The translations under genes were made by a program, and so were the position numbers. From positions 1,236,218-1,300,217 of the forward strand of contig NMRA01000015.1 in NCBI GenBank assembly GCA_002633005.1: 64,000 nucleotides of DNA, read 5' to 3'. Below the pieces are notes generated by a model. The model searched no databases, was not told the DNA's origin, and saw only the letters and a program-made list of their open reading frames with translations. Every line of letters starts with the position of its first letter. Within the stretch, counting starts at the first letter, position 1. This document shows, piece by piece, positions 12,101-19,722 of the stretch. Source of the DNA: Phoronis australis (taxonomy: Eukaryota; Phoronida; Phoronidae).

Positions 12101-15100
12101 AGACTCAAAAACTACTTTGCTGAAAGTAAAGACGTGATCGTCATTTAGCGATTAGTAGAAGGGGTGATCCAGGATTTCTAGTTAGGGGGGGCCAGGGCAG
12201 AGTATTAGCCAGGATTATGCTCATCAGACATTCGCAGCCCCAAACTGCCCAATGGAATCTGGGAGTTTTAGGGGGGCCATGCCCCCCCTCTAAATTCGAC
12301 ACTGAATAAGATTGTCATTTTCATGTTTGCTGTCTTTGGTGATAAAAAACGAGACGCACATTTCCAAGTCATGGTCGTCTGCCGAGACTGCTTGCGTACT
12401 AACAACGAGACCGACCAGTGCTGCAGTGTGTTACCAGGGATTTTGTCATGGATATTTGATAATAAGGACATCTTACATAAAAATGTTTTTCCACCACAAA
12501 GTTTGGCAAGTTAATCGTCTAAGAATTAGTAGAAACACCGATGTTTTGTGACGTTTTATGACGCGTTATGCCGTGGTCTGAAACTTTCATCGGTATATCA
12601 GGAAATTTGCCAAATTAGCCGAAAATGTTAGCCAATGAAACACGTCAAAGATTGATTCCGCATTGTCCCATGTTCACGCAACATGCTTACAAGTCATCGG
12701 GAGGGCTGTTCTTGGTTTGTGTTCTTTTGAACTTCATTTGGCCACAACCAAATGACGGTCGGATTCACACGAGTTGCTTTATATCTGTCTGGCATCTGAA
12801 GAGAAGTGTAAAAACTCAGCTCGCATATGTTGGAAATCCTAGGTCGCATTTTGCGACTTGATACGAGCTGGCAAAAATCTCAGCCCAACATTTCCAAATT
12901 TCAGGTCGCAAATGTGACTTGCAGCTCGTTATGTCGAGCCCTGCTTAGTTAAATATGCAGATTTGTCACTAAGGTCCAGCATAGCCTTAACGGTGAACCC
13001 AAGCCTAAACAATGAAGTGAAATTTAGCAATGTGAATAAGTCACCAATGTCCATTTGATAACAGAAGCCACCAGCTCTCACGGCAATGAAAAGTTTGAGA
13101 CAGGTGTAATCACATTCCTTCCTCTAAATAAAGTTGATTTCTGGGCTAAAGGGGAGCTGACAGTTGGATATTGCTCAAAACCAGGCTCAATAATATGGCA
13201 TGTCACCGTGTGTCACTTTATGCACCAAGGAACATCTCAAGCAATGAAGCACTGCCATTTTTTACCAAGCCAGGAATCATTTCTCATCCACACGATGAGC
13301 AAATTGAACCAAGTTTTACAACATTAAGTGGAGGCCAAATCAAAAGTTTAGCTTTTTGTAACAGCAACTTTAAGTGATATTGGTCCACAACTTGGCCAAC
13401 GACCAGTCAACATACCATGTGACCACATTGAAGGCACAACCACAGAGACAACTCCTCTTCACCATCACCTGAGTATTCATCATCCTGAGGGTCACAGCCA
13501 TTGGAAGGCCCTGAGCATTTCTGCAATTCAAGTCACTAAAGGTTTGCGATTGTTCATACTTTGATCTGCACATTGTGTCTCTTACAGAACACGAGTTCTA
13601 TCCGTTTTTTGTTTTCCAGGATATAGATTTCCATAACACTCAAACTGGTAAATAGATTCACAAAATAAAAACTTTACATTAATAAAACTTGCAAAATGAG
13701 AATGTTTTGTAGTCGAGAAGACTTGCAAAATAAAAACTTTTTATTCAATTTTTTAAATTTTCCATGGGTGTTACACAAGATGTACTCCTTAATCATTTTC
13801 CATGAATTTTCCATGCATGAAAATGTACTATTCATATCCAGGCCATCTAGATTTGTCATGGCGAGAGTGTTTATCTCTGGCTAACTAATAGCCTTGCACT
13901 GATATAAGATTTATTCCTATATTACTTTCTATAGTTACACCAGATGTCCCTAAGGTTTGCTTGTTGCTTCTTGTTCATGTGAGTTCCTACATGATAAACT
14001 AATTGTTATCATTTAGTAAACAATTTGTGAACGTATACGTCAGGCCTAAACACTAGAATACCAAAATGTGTTGTATTTTTTCTTGTTAGTTTCACTTTCA
14101 TTTTTGTCTGAAAATGACACAATTCAGTCACACAAAATGACACATGGGCTGCATTTCATAATAGCAAGACACTCTCACCAAGCTTTGCAGGATCTTGTTT
14201 TTTTTTTGAAAGAAACTCGCTCTACAGAATACAACCCTGGTAAACAGTCTCCCCCCTATAAGTACATTGGTACCACTCCAGCTAATTGCTGATGCCATGA
14301 GACATGGCTGTGCTAATATTTTGATGTTCTCACTGAGTTTCACAATAGTACATGAACCGCCAACTCTGCATGTTCTCAATGCACAAATCTGTGATTGAGT
14401 GCAAAAGCAGCGATCAACACTATTGACAACCAAGAGAGTGGCGCCTCCTCAGGGAATTACATAAGAAAACATTAGAGTGTCAATCTGTTGTCTATGATCT
14501 TTGATTCCACTGAGAAAGTCATTCATGACAAAAGAGTATCATGTTGCTAAATATTTCAAATGCCATTCATCTCCCGTATTGTAAATAATATCTATTTTTG
14601 TGATTTTAAATTGTTCTTTACAGAGTAATGCTTGAAAAAAGTGAAAAAACGTTAGTCTACACAGTTCAAATTTAATGCTTCCACAGATTCACTGTCATTT
14701 TTATACCTCACTTACCTCACATTTTGCTGCAACTGGTCCACGGTACCGTTTCTTTATAGAAGAGTAGTTAGTAGACTTTTGAATATGGCTGCAAGTTTCT
14801 AAGAAAAAAACACGCAGCCATTAATCCTGCTTTTCAAATGTCCTTATTATGTCAAGTACATTGTGAAGCATTTGAATGCTTCACCATTTTCAAAGTTGAA
14901 TGGCTACGATTATAATCTATTCTATGATAGAAATCAAATGAATTGAATTATGTATAAGACAAACAAAATGGTTCAGTGCCACCAGAAAAATGAGACCAAA
15001 CAATGGCACCTCAATAGAAACCTATTAGCACATCAAGATAATTCTAGAAAAAAAACAGGCATGAACAGACAAAACTTGAACATCTGAAATTAAAGAGACC

Positions 15101-15214
15101 ACTTTACATACTGGCTTCCTCTTTATCTACATCTTCAACGGTAACTTTCTTCTTCTGTTTCCCTTTCTTTTTCACCATACTCGAATCCAACGGCACTGTT
15201 TCAAGTACTCTCAT
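18..15214 (-). CDS. USP16: USP16-type ubiquitin carboxyl-terminal hydrolase, 15 exons, 3' end outside window
   Basis: I assembled this gene from splice sites and protein similarity. Coding exons in transcript order: 15112-15214, 14716-14798, 13416-13520, 9742-10018, 9202-9380, 7966-8088, 7332-7465, 6460-6547, 4222-4312, 3314-3402, 2909-2965, 2257-2385, 1596-1677, 417-1385, 18-112. Phases match at every junction; the total is 2604 nt (868 codons) with no stop. Seen: a ZnF-UBP finger at residues 37-145, the USP Cys box GLRNLGNTCFFNAVMQ with nucleophile Cys242, the QQQDSHELL box, a CDEC zinc pair, a lysine-rich insert, and near the window edge TLHIKRF, the start of the last catalytic subdomain. 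The His box must lie left of position 1. USP16 and USP45 are vertebrate paralogues. LRDANK before CDVC and the basic insert favour USP16, but this may be the single pre-duplication gene. By homology it is a cysteine protease that removes ubiquitin, with histone H2A the known USP16 substrate; activity here is inferred. Confidence 0.95.
417..1385 (-). CDS. USP16: USP16 large exon with duplicated linker
   Basis: 969 nt. Most of it is a disordered Ser/Asn/Asp-rich insert inside the catalytic domain; the last part returns to conserved sequence (LRQFTGKEVLRDANK, CDVC). Two adjacent 56-codon blocks (1174-1341 and 1006-1173) are near-identical, with SPTTMSENENGVKCLS in both. Donor chosen as GTAGGT after 417, which gives the phase 1 required by the next exon; GTGTTG slightly upstream is an alternative. 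Confidence 0.93.
1006..1341 (-). repeat. In-frame 168-bp tandem duplication within USP16
   Basis: Two head-to-tail 168-bp units (1006-1173 and 1174-1341) encode 56 residues each and differ by a handful of substitutions. The unit length is a multiple of three, so the reading frame is kept. Confidence 0.92.
1596..1677 (-). CDS. USP16: USP16 exon: basic insert
   Basis: 82 nt. Encodes KQQNKQNRRKNRAQ, continuing the basic insert, then QEDFSQE. Acceptor TTGTTGCAG, donor GTAAAT, phase 1. Confidence 0.85.
1830..2088 (+). repeat. Three tandem 85-87-bp units with CTCF-like motif
   Basis: Units start at 1830, 1915 and 2002. Each begins TCACCACCAGGGGGCA and continues through GTCCAAAGATTGRTGGT. The CCACCAGGGGGC core resembles the vertebrate CTCF consensus. 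Lies in a USP16 intron. Confidence 0.85.
2257..2385 (-). CDS. USP16: USP16 exon: charged insert
   Basis: 129 nt. Encodes a linker ending in KKQKEKTKKEK. Vertebrate USP16 has a comparable lysine-rich insert here. Acceptor TCTTCAG is good; donor GTTGGT is weaker than the others. Confidence 0.82.
2400..2900. other. USP16 intron without recognised features
   Basis: Intron sequence between the coding exons at 2909 and 2385. I see no repeat or coding signal; the 82-codon plus-strand ORF here resembles nothing I know. Confidence 0.5.
2909..2965 (-). CDS. USP16: USP16 exon: EPFLDLSLPI
   Basis: 57 nt. Encodes PSQIFEPFLDLSLPIVEEQ, the conserved strand after the CxxC in USP proteins. Acceptor TTTCAG, donor GTAAGT. 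Confidence 0.95.
3314..3402 (-). CDS. USP16: USP16 exon: VDSIFGGYL and CDEC
   Basis: 89 nt. Encodes HTFVDSIFGGYLISTVLCDEC; the CxxC contributes to the USP zinc ribbon. Acceptor TCTGCAG, donor GTGAGT, phase 0. Confidence 0.94.
3948..4048 (+). repeat. 20-bp minisatellite, about 5 units
   Basis: Degenerate units of the form TCATNTTATGTCAAGGTCGT start about every 20 bp (3948, 3968, 3988, 4008, 4028). Confidence 0.8.
4167..4239 (-). repeat. 37-bp tandem duplication across a splice donor
   Basis: Copies 4167-4202 and 4204-4239 differ at one base. Each contains the 3' end of a USP16 exon and a potential donor (GTACGT in the copy adjoining the exon, GTACAT in the intronic copy). Confidence 0.92.
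4222..4312 (-). CDS. USP16: USP16 exon next to a duplicated donor
   Basis: 91 nt. Encodes RVKDAIMTHFEV and a charged tail ending KLKIR. Acceptor TTGTAG, donor GTACGT, phase 1. A 37-bp tandem duplication (4167-4239) copies the exon end with its donor a second time in the intron. Confidence 0.9.
4500..5985 (+). repeat. CTCF-like motif array with about 445-450-bp higher-order unit
   Basis: Ten motifs sit about 110-160 bp apart. Type A (TGGCCACTAGGTGGCGC) is at 4517, 4929, 5374 and 5824. Type B (TTGCCACTAGGGGGCAC) is at 4625, 5074 and 5519. Type C (CTGCCACTAGGAGGCACC) is at 4786, 5215 and 5664. A-to-B spacing is about 145 bp in the three later periods (109 bp in the first). Between motifs lie TTTATGAAAATC-like and TTTAGGAGATATA-like conserved segments. 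The array ends with a GACGGACGGAGATGACGG and CACATATAAATATGTG terminus. No transposase; it looks like a satellite-like or non-autonomous repeat. Confidence 0.85.
6460..6547 (-). CDS. USP16: USP16 exon: QQDSHELL box
   Basis: 88 nt. Encodes APRFKGFQQQDSHELL and then RQLMDGIKMEE, a hallmark of the USP catalytic fold. Acceptor ATTTCAG, donor GTACTG. Confidence 0.97.
6550..7330. other. USP16 intron, nothing recognised
   Basis: Lies between coding exons 7332-7465 and 6460-6547. ORFs up to 79 codons show no family resemblance. No repeat seen. Confidence 0.5.
7332..7465 (-). CDS. USP16: USP16 exon: LFAQVCKK segment
   Basis: 134 nt. Acceptor TATTCCAG, donor GTGAGT. Encodes APGGQMTHQLMFFLRSM and INPSQLFAQVCKK, matching the USP16/45 region just before the QQDS box. 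Phases 0 in and 2 out fit both neighbours. Confidence 0.93.
7966..8088 (-). CDS. USP16: USP16 exon after Cys box
   Basis: 123 nt, phase 0 at both ends. Continues the helix after the Cys box (VLSHTSGLEKLL), then a polar linker. Acceptor TTACAG, donor GTATGT. Confidence 0.9.
8560..8655 (+). repeat. Dispersed repeat with CCCCACCTTGCCGCT core
   Basis: GGCTGACCCCCACCTTGCCG, then a GTGGACTRRTACTTAAT end, recurs in diverged form at about 45050-45120 next to the N run. Confidence 0.65.
8792..8890. mobile_element. Hairpin MITE copy 1, about 99 bp
   Basis: Ends AGTCATTTACAGGGG and CCCCTGAAAGTGAC are imperfect inverted repeats. An inner TTGAGAACCAGTTT and AAACTGGTTCTCAA pair extends the stem. Same family as 9051-9156 and 45931-46033. 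Confidence 0.8.
9051..9156. mobile_element. Hairpin MITE copy 2, about 105 bp
   Basis: Ends AGTCACTTACAGGGG and CCCCTTGTAAGTGACT, with the same inner TTGAGAACCAGTTT stem. It sits in the intron just downstream of the USP16 Cys-box exon, 161 bp from copy 1. Confidence 0.85.
9202..9380 (-). CDS. USP16: USP16 exon: catalytic cysteine box
   Basis: 179 nt. Acceptor TTTTAG, donor GTAAGT. A low-complexity linker leads into GLRNLGNTCFFNAVMQ; Cys242 is the predicted nucleophile. A hairpin MITE (9051-9156) lies about 45 bp downstream of the donor. Confidence 0.97.
9742..10018 (-). CDS. USP16: USP16 exon: ZnF-UBP C-terminal half
   Basis: 277 nt. Encodes GCGRQTKHQHALAHY, then HSDSHALAL and VWCYECDDEV, the His ligands and final CxxC of the ubiquitin-tail-binding zinc finger. 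Donor GTGAGT, phase 1. Confidence 0.95.
10165..10289. mobile_element. Small inverted-repeat element, 125 bp
   Basis: Left end GTTCAGTAAACGCTAGGACC and right end GGTCCTAGCGTTACTGAAC are inverted repeats with one indel. No coding capacity; MITE-like. Confidence 0.75.
10727..12953. mobile_element. About 2.2-kb non-autonomous DNA transposon
   Basis: Terminal inverted repeats CAGGGCTCGACA (left) and TGTCGAGCCCTG (right) are perfect for 12 bp and continue in degraded form with CAGGTCGCA-type subterminal motifs. The flanks share CTTAG on both sides, a possible 5-bp target duplication. No transposase ORF is visible. The CAG-start ends suggest hAT-like affinity; the superfamily is not proven. Another element (12158-12305) is nested inside. 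It lies in a USP16 intron. Confidence 0.7.
12158..12305 (-). mobile_element. Short GTGGCGGATC-type repeat copy A
   Basis: Shows GATCCAGGATTTCTAG and G/C homopolymer runs, ending in AATTCGACACTG. Related copies lie at 51410-51509, 52727-52893 and 63870-63922, with ends CAGTGGCGGATTTA or CCTAGATCCGCCACTG. Confidence 0.6.
13416..13520 (-). CDS. USP16: USP16 exon: ZnF-UBP middle
   Basis: 105 nt. Acceptor TTGCAG, donor GTATGT. After an acidic linker it encodes LWLCLQCGHM, the conserved CxxCG of ZnF-UBP, which joins GCGRQ in the next exon to give the CGHMGCG core. Confidence 0.92.
13525..14710. other. USP16 intron without recognised features
   Basis: AT-rich intron between 14716 and 13520. Two opposite-strand ORFs near 13674-13884 overlap a locally self-complementary region and do not look coding. 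Confidence 0.5.
14716..14798 (-). CDS. USP16: USP16 exon: start of ZnF-UBP
   Basis: 83 nt. Acceptor TTCTTAG, donor GTAAGT. Encodes TCSHIQK and RGPVAAKCE, the first zinc ligands (Cys37, His39, Cys61) of the ZnF-UBP domain. In-phase with both neighbours. Confidence 0.88.
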
Positions 15215-15224
15215 TTATCTGTTT
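15112..15224 (-). CDS. USP16: USP16 exon with start codon
   Basis: ATG at 15214. It encodes a short N-terminus with the basic run KKKGKQKKK, then an acidic stretch. Donor GTATGT after 15112, phase 1. Positions 15215-15224 are 5' UTR after the acceptor. Confidence 0.85.
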
Positions 15225-15229
15225 CTGAA

Positions 15230-16400
15230 GGACAAATTACAAAAGACTGAAACAAAGATTATTCTGAACCTATCTGAGTTTTCTTTAAACAAGGCCAGAC
15301 AAATAAACCGACAATGGAAATATACATATAGAAAACATTTCCGGAATTATAGAACAGGTGTATGTTTGGGGAAAACATGAATGGTTGGACCTTCAGCTTC
15401 CTTAAGTTTGATCATCAAAACTTTCCATTTCAAATTCCCCTAACAATATTTTACTAAATGATACATGTTTTGTTCATGAATGTAAATTACTGTAGCAGAT
15501 CACATGGCCAAAATAAGTCAAACTCATTGTATCCAACGTTCTTCACCTATACACGGATAGCCAATCTGACCACTATGGAATGAATCTTCATATTTAAAGT
15601 GATCCCGGACCTTTTCTAGCATTGAGACTCAGAGAAATCATGCAAGACCATTACTGGCTCCCTTCACTGATGAATTCATGGGATCACAGGTATGAAAGGT
15701 GCGACCCTAGTGGGTAGGTTTCAAGAATTATGAACCTGTGGATGATCACCAGTGTAGTGAGTTCATGGAGATTATCCTCAATGTGATTAAAAAATTACAA
15801 ACATGCTATAGACATGCGCAGTGAGGCAATCAAAAGCAGAAATGATTTCAGTTCACGATTTTGTTGACGATACGAAGGACTATTCAGAACAAACATTGAT
15901 TGGGAGTATTTGTTCGAGTTGGAAGTATTCAAAAACCCCAACTACCTCCAAAGGTGTCCACCTTCGCTCGAAAGGTACACAGTAATGTGACTTTGAACTG
16001 ATACTTAAGCCAGAATTTAAGTGTAATTTACAATAAAATCTACGGGGTACAGGTTGAATTGCAATGTTCAGTCGGCTATACTTTTATGTAACTTTCAGTG
16101 CAAGAGAACAAAGAATCATAGTGGACAGAATGAGTTAAGCTAGAATTCCACAACAATTTTTACCCACAACAATTCCTAGCTGTATTTTGAAGCTCAACCA
16201 TATTGGCAGGCTGGCTAAGACTGAACGGAGACGGTAAGTGAATAGGTGAGTGCTCAGCGAGAGTGCGTCACGGGTTTTCACCAAGCACCTTTTTTTCTTC
16301 TTCTTCTTCTTCTGAATACTGAATACAAGAGGTAAAATTCATCCTAAGTTACTATAACTTCAATTCAAAACCTTCAGTATCGTAATAATATTGAAAATAA
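15230..16400. other. First USP16 intron
   Basis: Bounded by the presumed noncoding exon donor (16415) and the acceptor at 15225. A TTC microsatellite lies at about 16290-16312. Nothing else recognised. Confidence 0.5.
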
Positions 16401-16414
16401 TTAATAAAACGTAC

Positions 16415-16577
16415 CTTTCGATGAAATTTTAAGGGTAAAATTCCAGGAAAATTCCCACACACGGAAGTGGCAAGCTGGCGTGTATCTATGAGAAATTGCG
16501 AGATGTAATCTTCAGCTGTATTCTGGTACCCGCGGTAGATAAACAATCATCGCCCCTACTTCTACCGCGGGTACCAG
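16415..16577 (-). other. Probable 5' noncoding exon and promoter-proximal segment of the USP16 gene
   Basis: On the minus strand CGAAAG|GTACGT makes a strong donor at 16415. The acceptor before the first coding exon (TTGTCCTTCAG|AAACAG, exon start 15224) lies only 10 nt upstream of the ATG, so a noncoding upstream exon is expected. The segment includes an ETS-like CACTTCCG and a 17-bp-arm inverted repeat. The 5' limit is a guess. Confidence 0.5.
16523..16577. repeat. Perfect 17-bp-arm inverted repeat
   Basis: Arms CTGGTACCCGCGGTAGA (16523-16539) and its reverse complement (16561-16577) flank a 21-nt loop, at the presumed 5' end of the USP16 transcript. Confidence 0.9.
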
Positions 16578-16849
16578 TGAACGCTTACGTGTTAAGTCCA
16601 TGGTTGAGTCAGTCAAAAAGCATTGAATTTAAACTAAAATCATTTACAAAATATTATTTGATTGCTTATGAATGTTGATACGTCCCTGACGTCACATATT
16701 TTTTATTGCATTTGTCGATTTAAATAAAGGAAAATTCCGTCAGTACATCCACAAATTAAGTTTAGTGGAAATATTCAGATCCCGACTTGTAGACTTTTCT
16801 CAGTTAGAATTCTTCTCTCGTGCACCATATTCCCTTCTCACGGACACAG

Positions 16850-17600
16850 TCCATATTGGGCCCGGGACTTTCCAGTCTCAAGGACATATTTCTGCCTGTG
16901 CTTGCGTATGGACCAACCCCGCCGCCCCTGCCGCGCGATGCCAGGCCCCTCTCATAAGGCACGGCGGAAAGTCGTTCATCTCTTGGAGTATTTTCGTTAT
17001 CGTTTCATTTTTTTAATTCTTTGAATATCGTAAAACTCAATAAAATAACCTTTCCCTCGTTATTTAGTTACTAGGCATGATGTCTGGTTTTTCAAATATC
17101 ATCGCTGATTCATGAATTTATTGTTTACGAGATCACGTCACTGAGATAAGAGGACAACCGCAACGTTTTTGAGTGCAAAAGTGAGTTTCAATATTTAAAC
17201 ATGTGATTTGTCATTGTTTCCATTTTTATAGTTTAAAAGTATTATTTGTCAGTGAAATGACTACGTTTTCCATGGAAAAATGACAGGAATGTGTATCGTG
17301 ACAAGTATAGAGATTTTTCACAGTTAATTCGTACGTACAGATTTTATGTCAAGTCAAGCGAATTGGCCCAACAGAACTGAAGGGATGGCGGGCGAATGAA
17401 TTAGTAGTTATTGTGCGCGGAAGCAGCGTTGGTCCGTCCCCAGCTGAAGAAATCGGAGGTCCGCGAAGCGCGATCAAGGAGAGGAATAGACTGTGTGAGA
17501 GATCTATTTTGTGCGTGGGCAGACCCGAGCAGCGCGCGGGCAGGGATAAGGCGGGTTCCACTTTTCAATGTTTGACCACCGATATTACGTTTGGTCTCGA
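16850..17600. promoter_or_regulatory. CpG-rich intergenic segment
   Basis: Two CpG-rich patches (about 16895-16965 and 17390-17560) stand out in AT-rich surroundings between the left-going USP16 gene and right-going genes. They may be promoter DNA or an unannotated first exon. No defined motif decides it. Confidence 0.35.
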
Positions 17601-17799
17601 CCAAGCGCCAGGACAGCTAGAACGTTTACACACTCAAACATTAGACATCCCAACATACTTTCTCTAACTGACCAGCGCTGGGTGTTCCTAAACATTTTCT
17701 TCAGCACTATATTACAAGAGAATACACGAAACAGAAAAATAGTAGGCCCCACCAGTGCTGGTGCACAACTCTGCATAGTTGGTCGATGGTTAGGTTAAC

Positions 17800-19350
17800 T
17801 GAAATGTCGCTCAAATTGTTTCAAGATCATGATTAATGGCGGTTGTTAAGCAAAAGTTACTTCAGATTTGATTTGGGGGAACAAAGCACTACGTGATACC
17901 TACCTATTTACATAGTGAAGTCGAAAAAAAGAACTCGTTTGCAGGGAACGTCCATGAAAAGTTACCATTTCGTCGGTTTTTATTTTTTTTGTTTCATGCA
18001 CTCCGGCATTCTTTTGTGGGCAGGGGGATAATTCCAAACACTTAGCCATTTTTTGAGGGATTCTTATATAGCTGGATTTTTAACTCATTAAATCTGTGTC
18101 TGTGAAAAAGGTATGCATAATTAAGAACATCTTTTGCGAGGAAGTTTTATGAATCTAATCTTTTATGTAGTAAAAGTTGTATAGACTCGAACTTTCCGGA
18201 AAATGAACCTTTTCGTTAGGAAAAACAGGAAAAGGCCCCATTTCGTGAGTAATTTTATCAGTAAAGGCACCCTTTAGTATGGAAACTGGGCGTGAAAAGT
18301 CACCCTGGCTAATTCTGAGCGACACGTCCTATATACCTCCTCTATGAGATAACCTCCGGGATTGGTTAGGATGTGCTAAAAACTCGGGTGGATATTTTGT
18401 CCCCTTGGGTATTTTTCGGGTCGGTATTTTGGCATGTGTCCAATGGGGTTTATAACTGTCCATGAAACTAGGACTATTCCCATGTTGTTGAAAAAGGTAA
18501 TTCTTCACAAGCCATCGTCAGGTTTCTTAGGTCGGCTGCTCGCTCCAGTTTTGTACCATGAGCAGATAAGTCGTTTGATTTCCACTGGTTAAGATGGAAC
18601 CTTAGTCCGATGGTTGATATGGTAATGAATTTAGAAATGCTGAAAACACGTTTATCTGATGCTGCTTATACTTAAACAAAAATACAGGAATGAAAAATAA
18701 AATTTCCCTTGTAGGCTATATGCTCTGAAGAGATTTTACCGTATTTTCATTAATATCCATGTGTGCAGTCTTGATCTCAGTTTTTAAACACCTGTTCCAA
18801 TACTAACAAAATAACAATTAGAATCATAAATTTCAATAGGCAATACTGCCAACACTACAGAGCTCAATACAAACTGAATTACAGAGCACTTGTCCTATAC
18901 ACGAGATAAGCGTACACAGGTGATGACTAAATCATCTCTTGAAATTCAATGACAACAAAAAGTATAAGGTGTCATGTACATTAACGTCACCAAAAAAGAA
19001 ATACACCATCGTAAGTGTCAGGTAAGAAATCCAAAGTGTGCTATGCAAAAACCTCATGGTACGCTCAAGTATTGTTAAAAGCTTTTGTTGAAGAGTGTTT
19101 GAAATTTTAGAACACCAAATAAGTTAAGTAGACTGGTAAAGCACACATAAGGCAGAGCAGACTACACTAAGGCTTATAATAGATCACTTTTGCGTTGGCA
19201 GCACTTAACCTAGATTCGCCAGCCAATCAGGGGACTGCCTTTACAAGTTACACTCAAACAAGGTCAGAAGTTCATAGTAAAGTGCACAAGTGTAACAGCG
19301 ATATCCGAAGCAGAGACAAGTGAAGGCATACGCTTAGAACTGAAGCAAAA
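17800..19350. other. Intergenic stretch, nothing recognised
   Basis: AT-rich DNA upstream of the Myb/SANT gene start. No coding signal, repeat pair or RNA gene seen. Confidence 0.45.
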
Positions 19351-19430
19351 AGCAAACTGTGTTCTTGCGTGAGGTATTTTGGTCAAGAATTTTCAGTGAC
19401 GAGCTATCGGGTGCAAAAACAGAATACAAA

Positions 19431-19722
19431 ATGTGGGGAAGTGGCAGGGCTCGGACTTCCAATTGGTCAGACAATGAAGTGAATGCATTAGTGGACACTT
19501 ATTACGAACTTCGAGACGTGATGCGAAGTGTGAAACATGGTGGTGATCCTACAGTGTCCCTTCAAAAGAAAGAGGCTGCGTGGCAACAGATTTGTTCAGC
19601 CGTGTACGAGAGTGGCGATGGACATGTGGTGAGAAACACTCACCAAGTGAAGAAGAAATGGGAAAACATTGTGTTTAGACACAAAACTATAATCATCAAT
19701 TACAAGAGAAAATTTAAAAACG
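19431..19722 (+). CDS. Myb/SANT-like gene exon 1
   Basis: 97 codons plus 1 nt. Contains the whole trihelix-like domain. Donor GTAAGT at 19723. Reading through the donor gives only three more codons (one extra Gly-Lys and a stop), so an intronless 98-residue product is the alternative. Confidence 0.85.

Noticed and set aside
17349-17798. Overlapping ORFs on both strands in CpG-rich DNA
   Set aside because: Several frames are open at once because stops are rare in GC-rich sequence; none resembles a protein.
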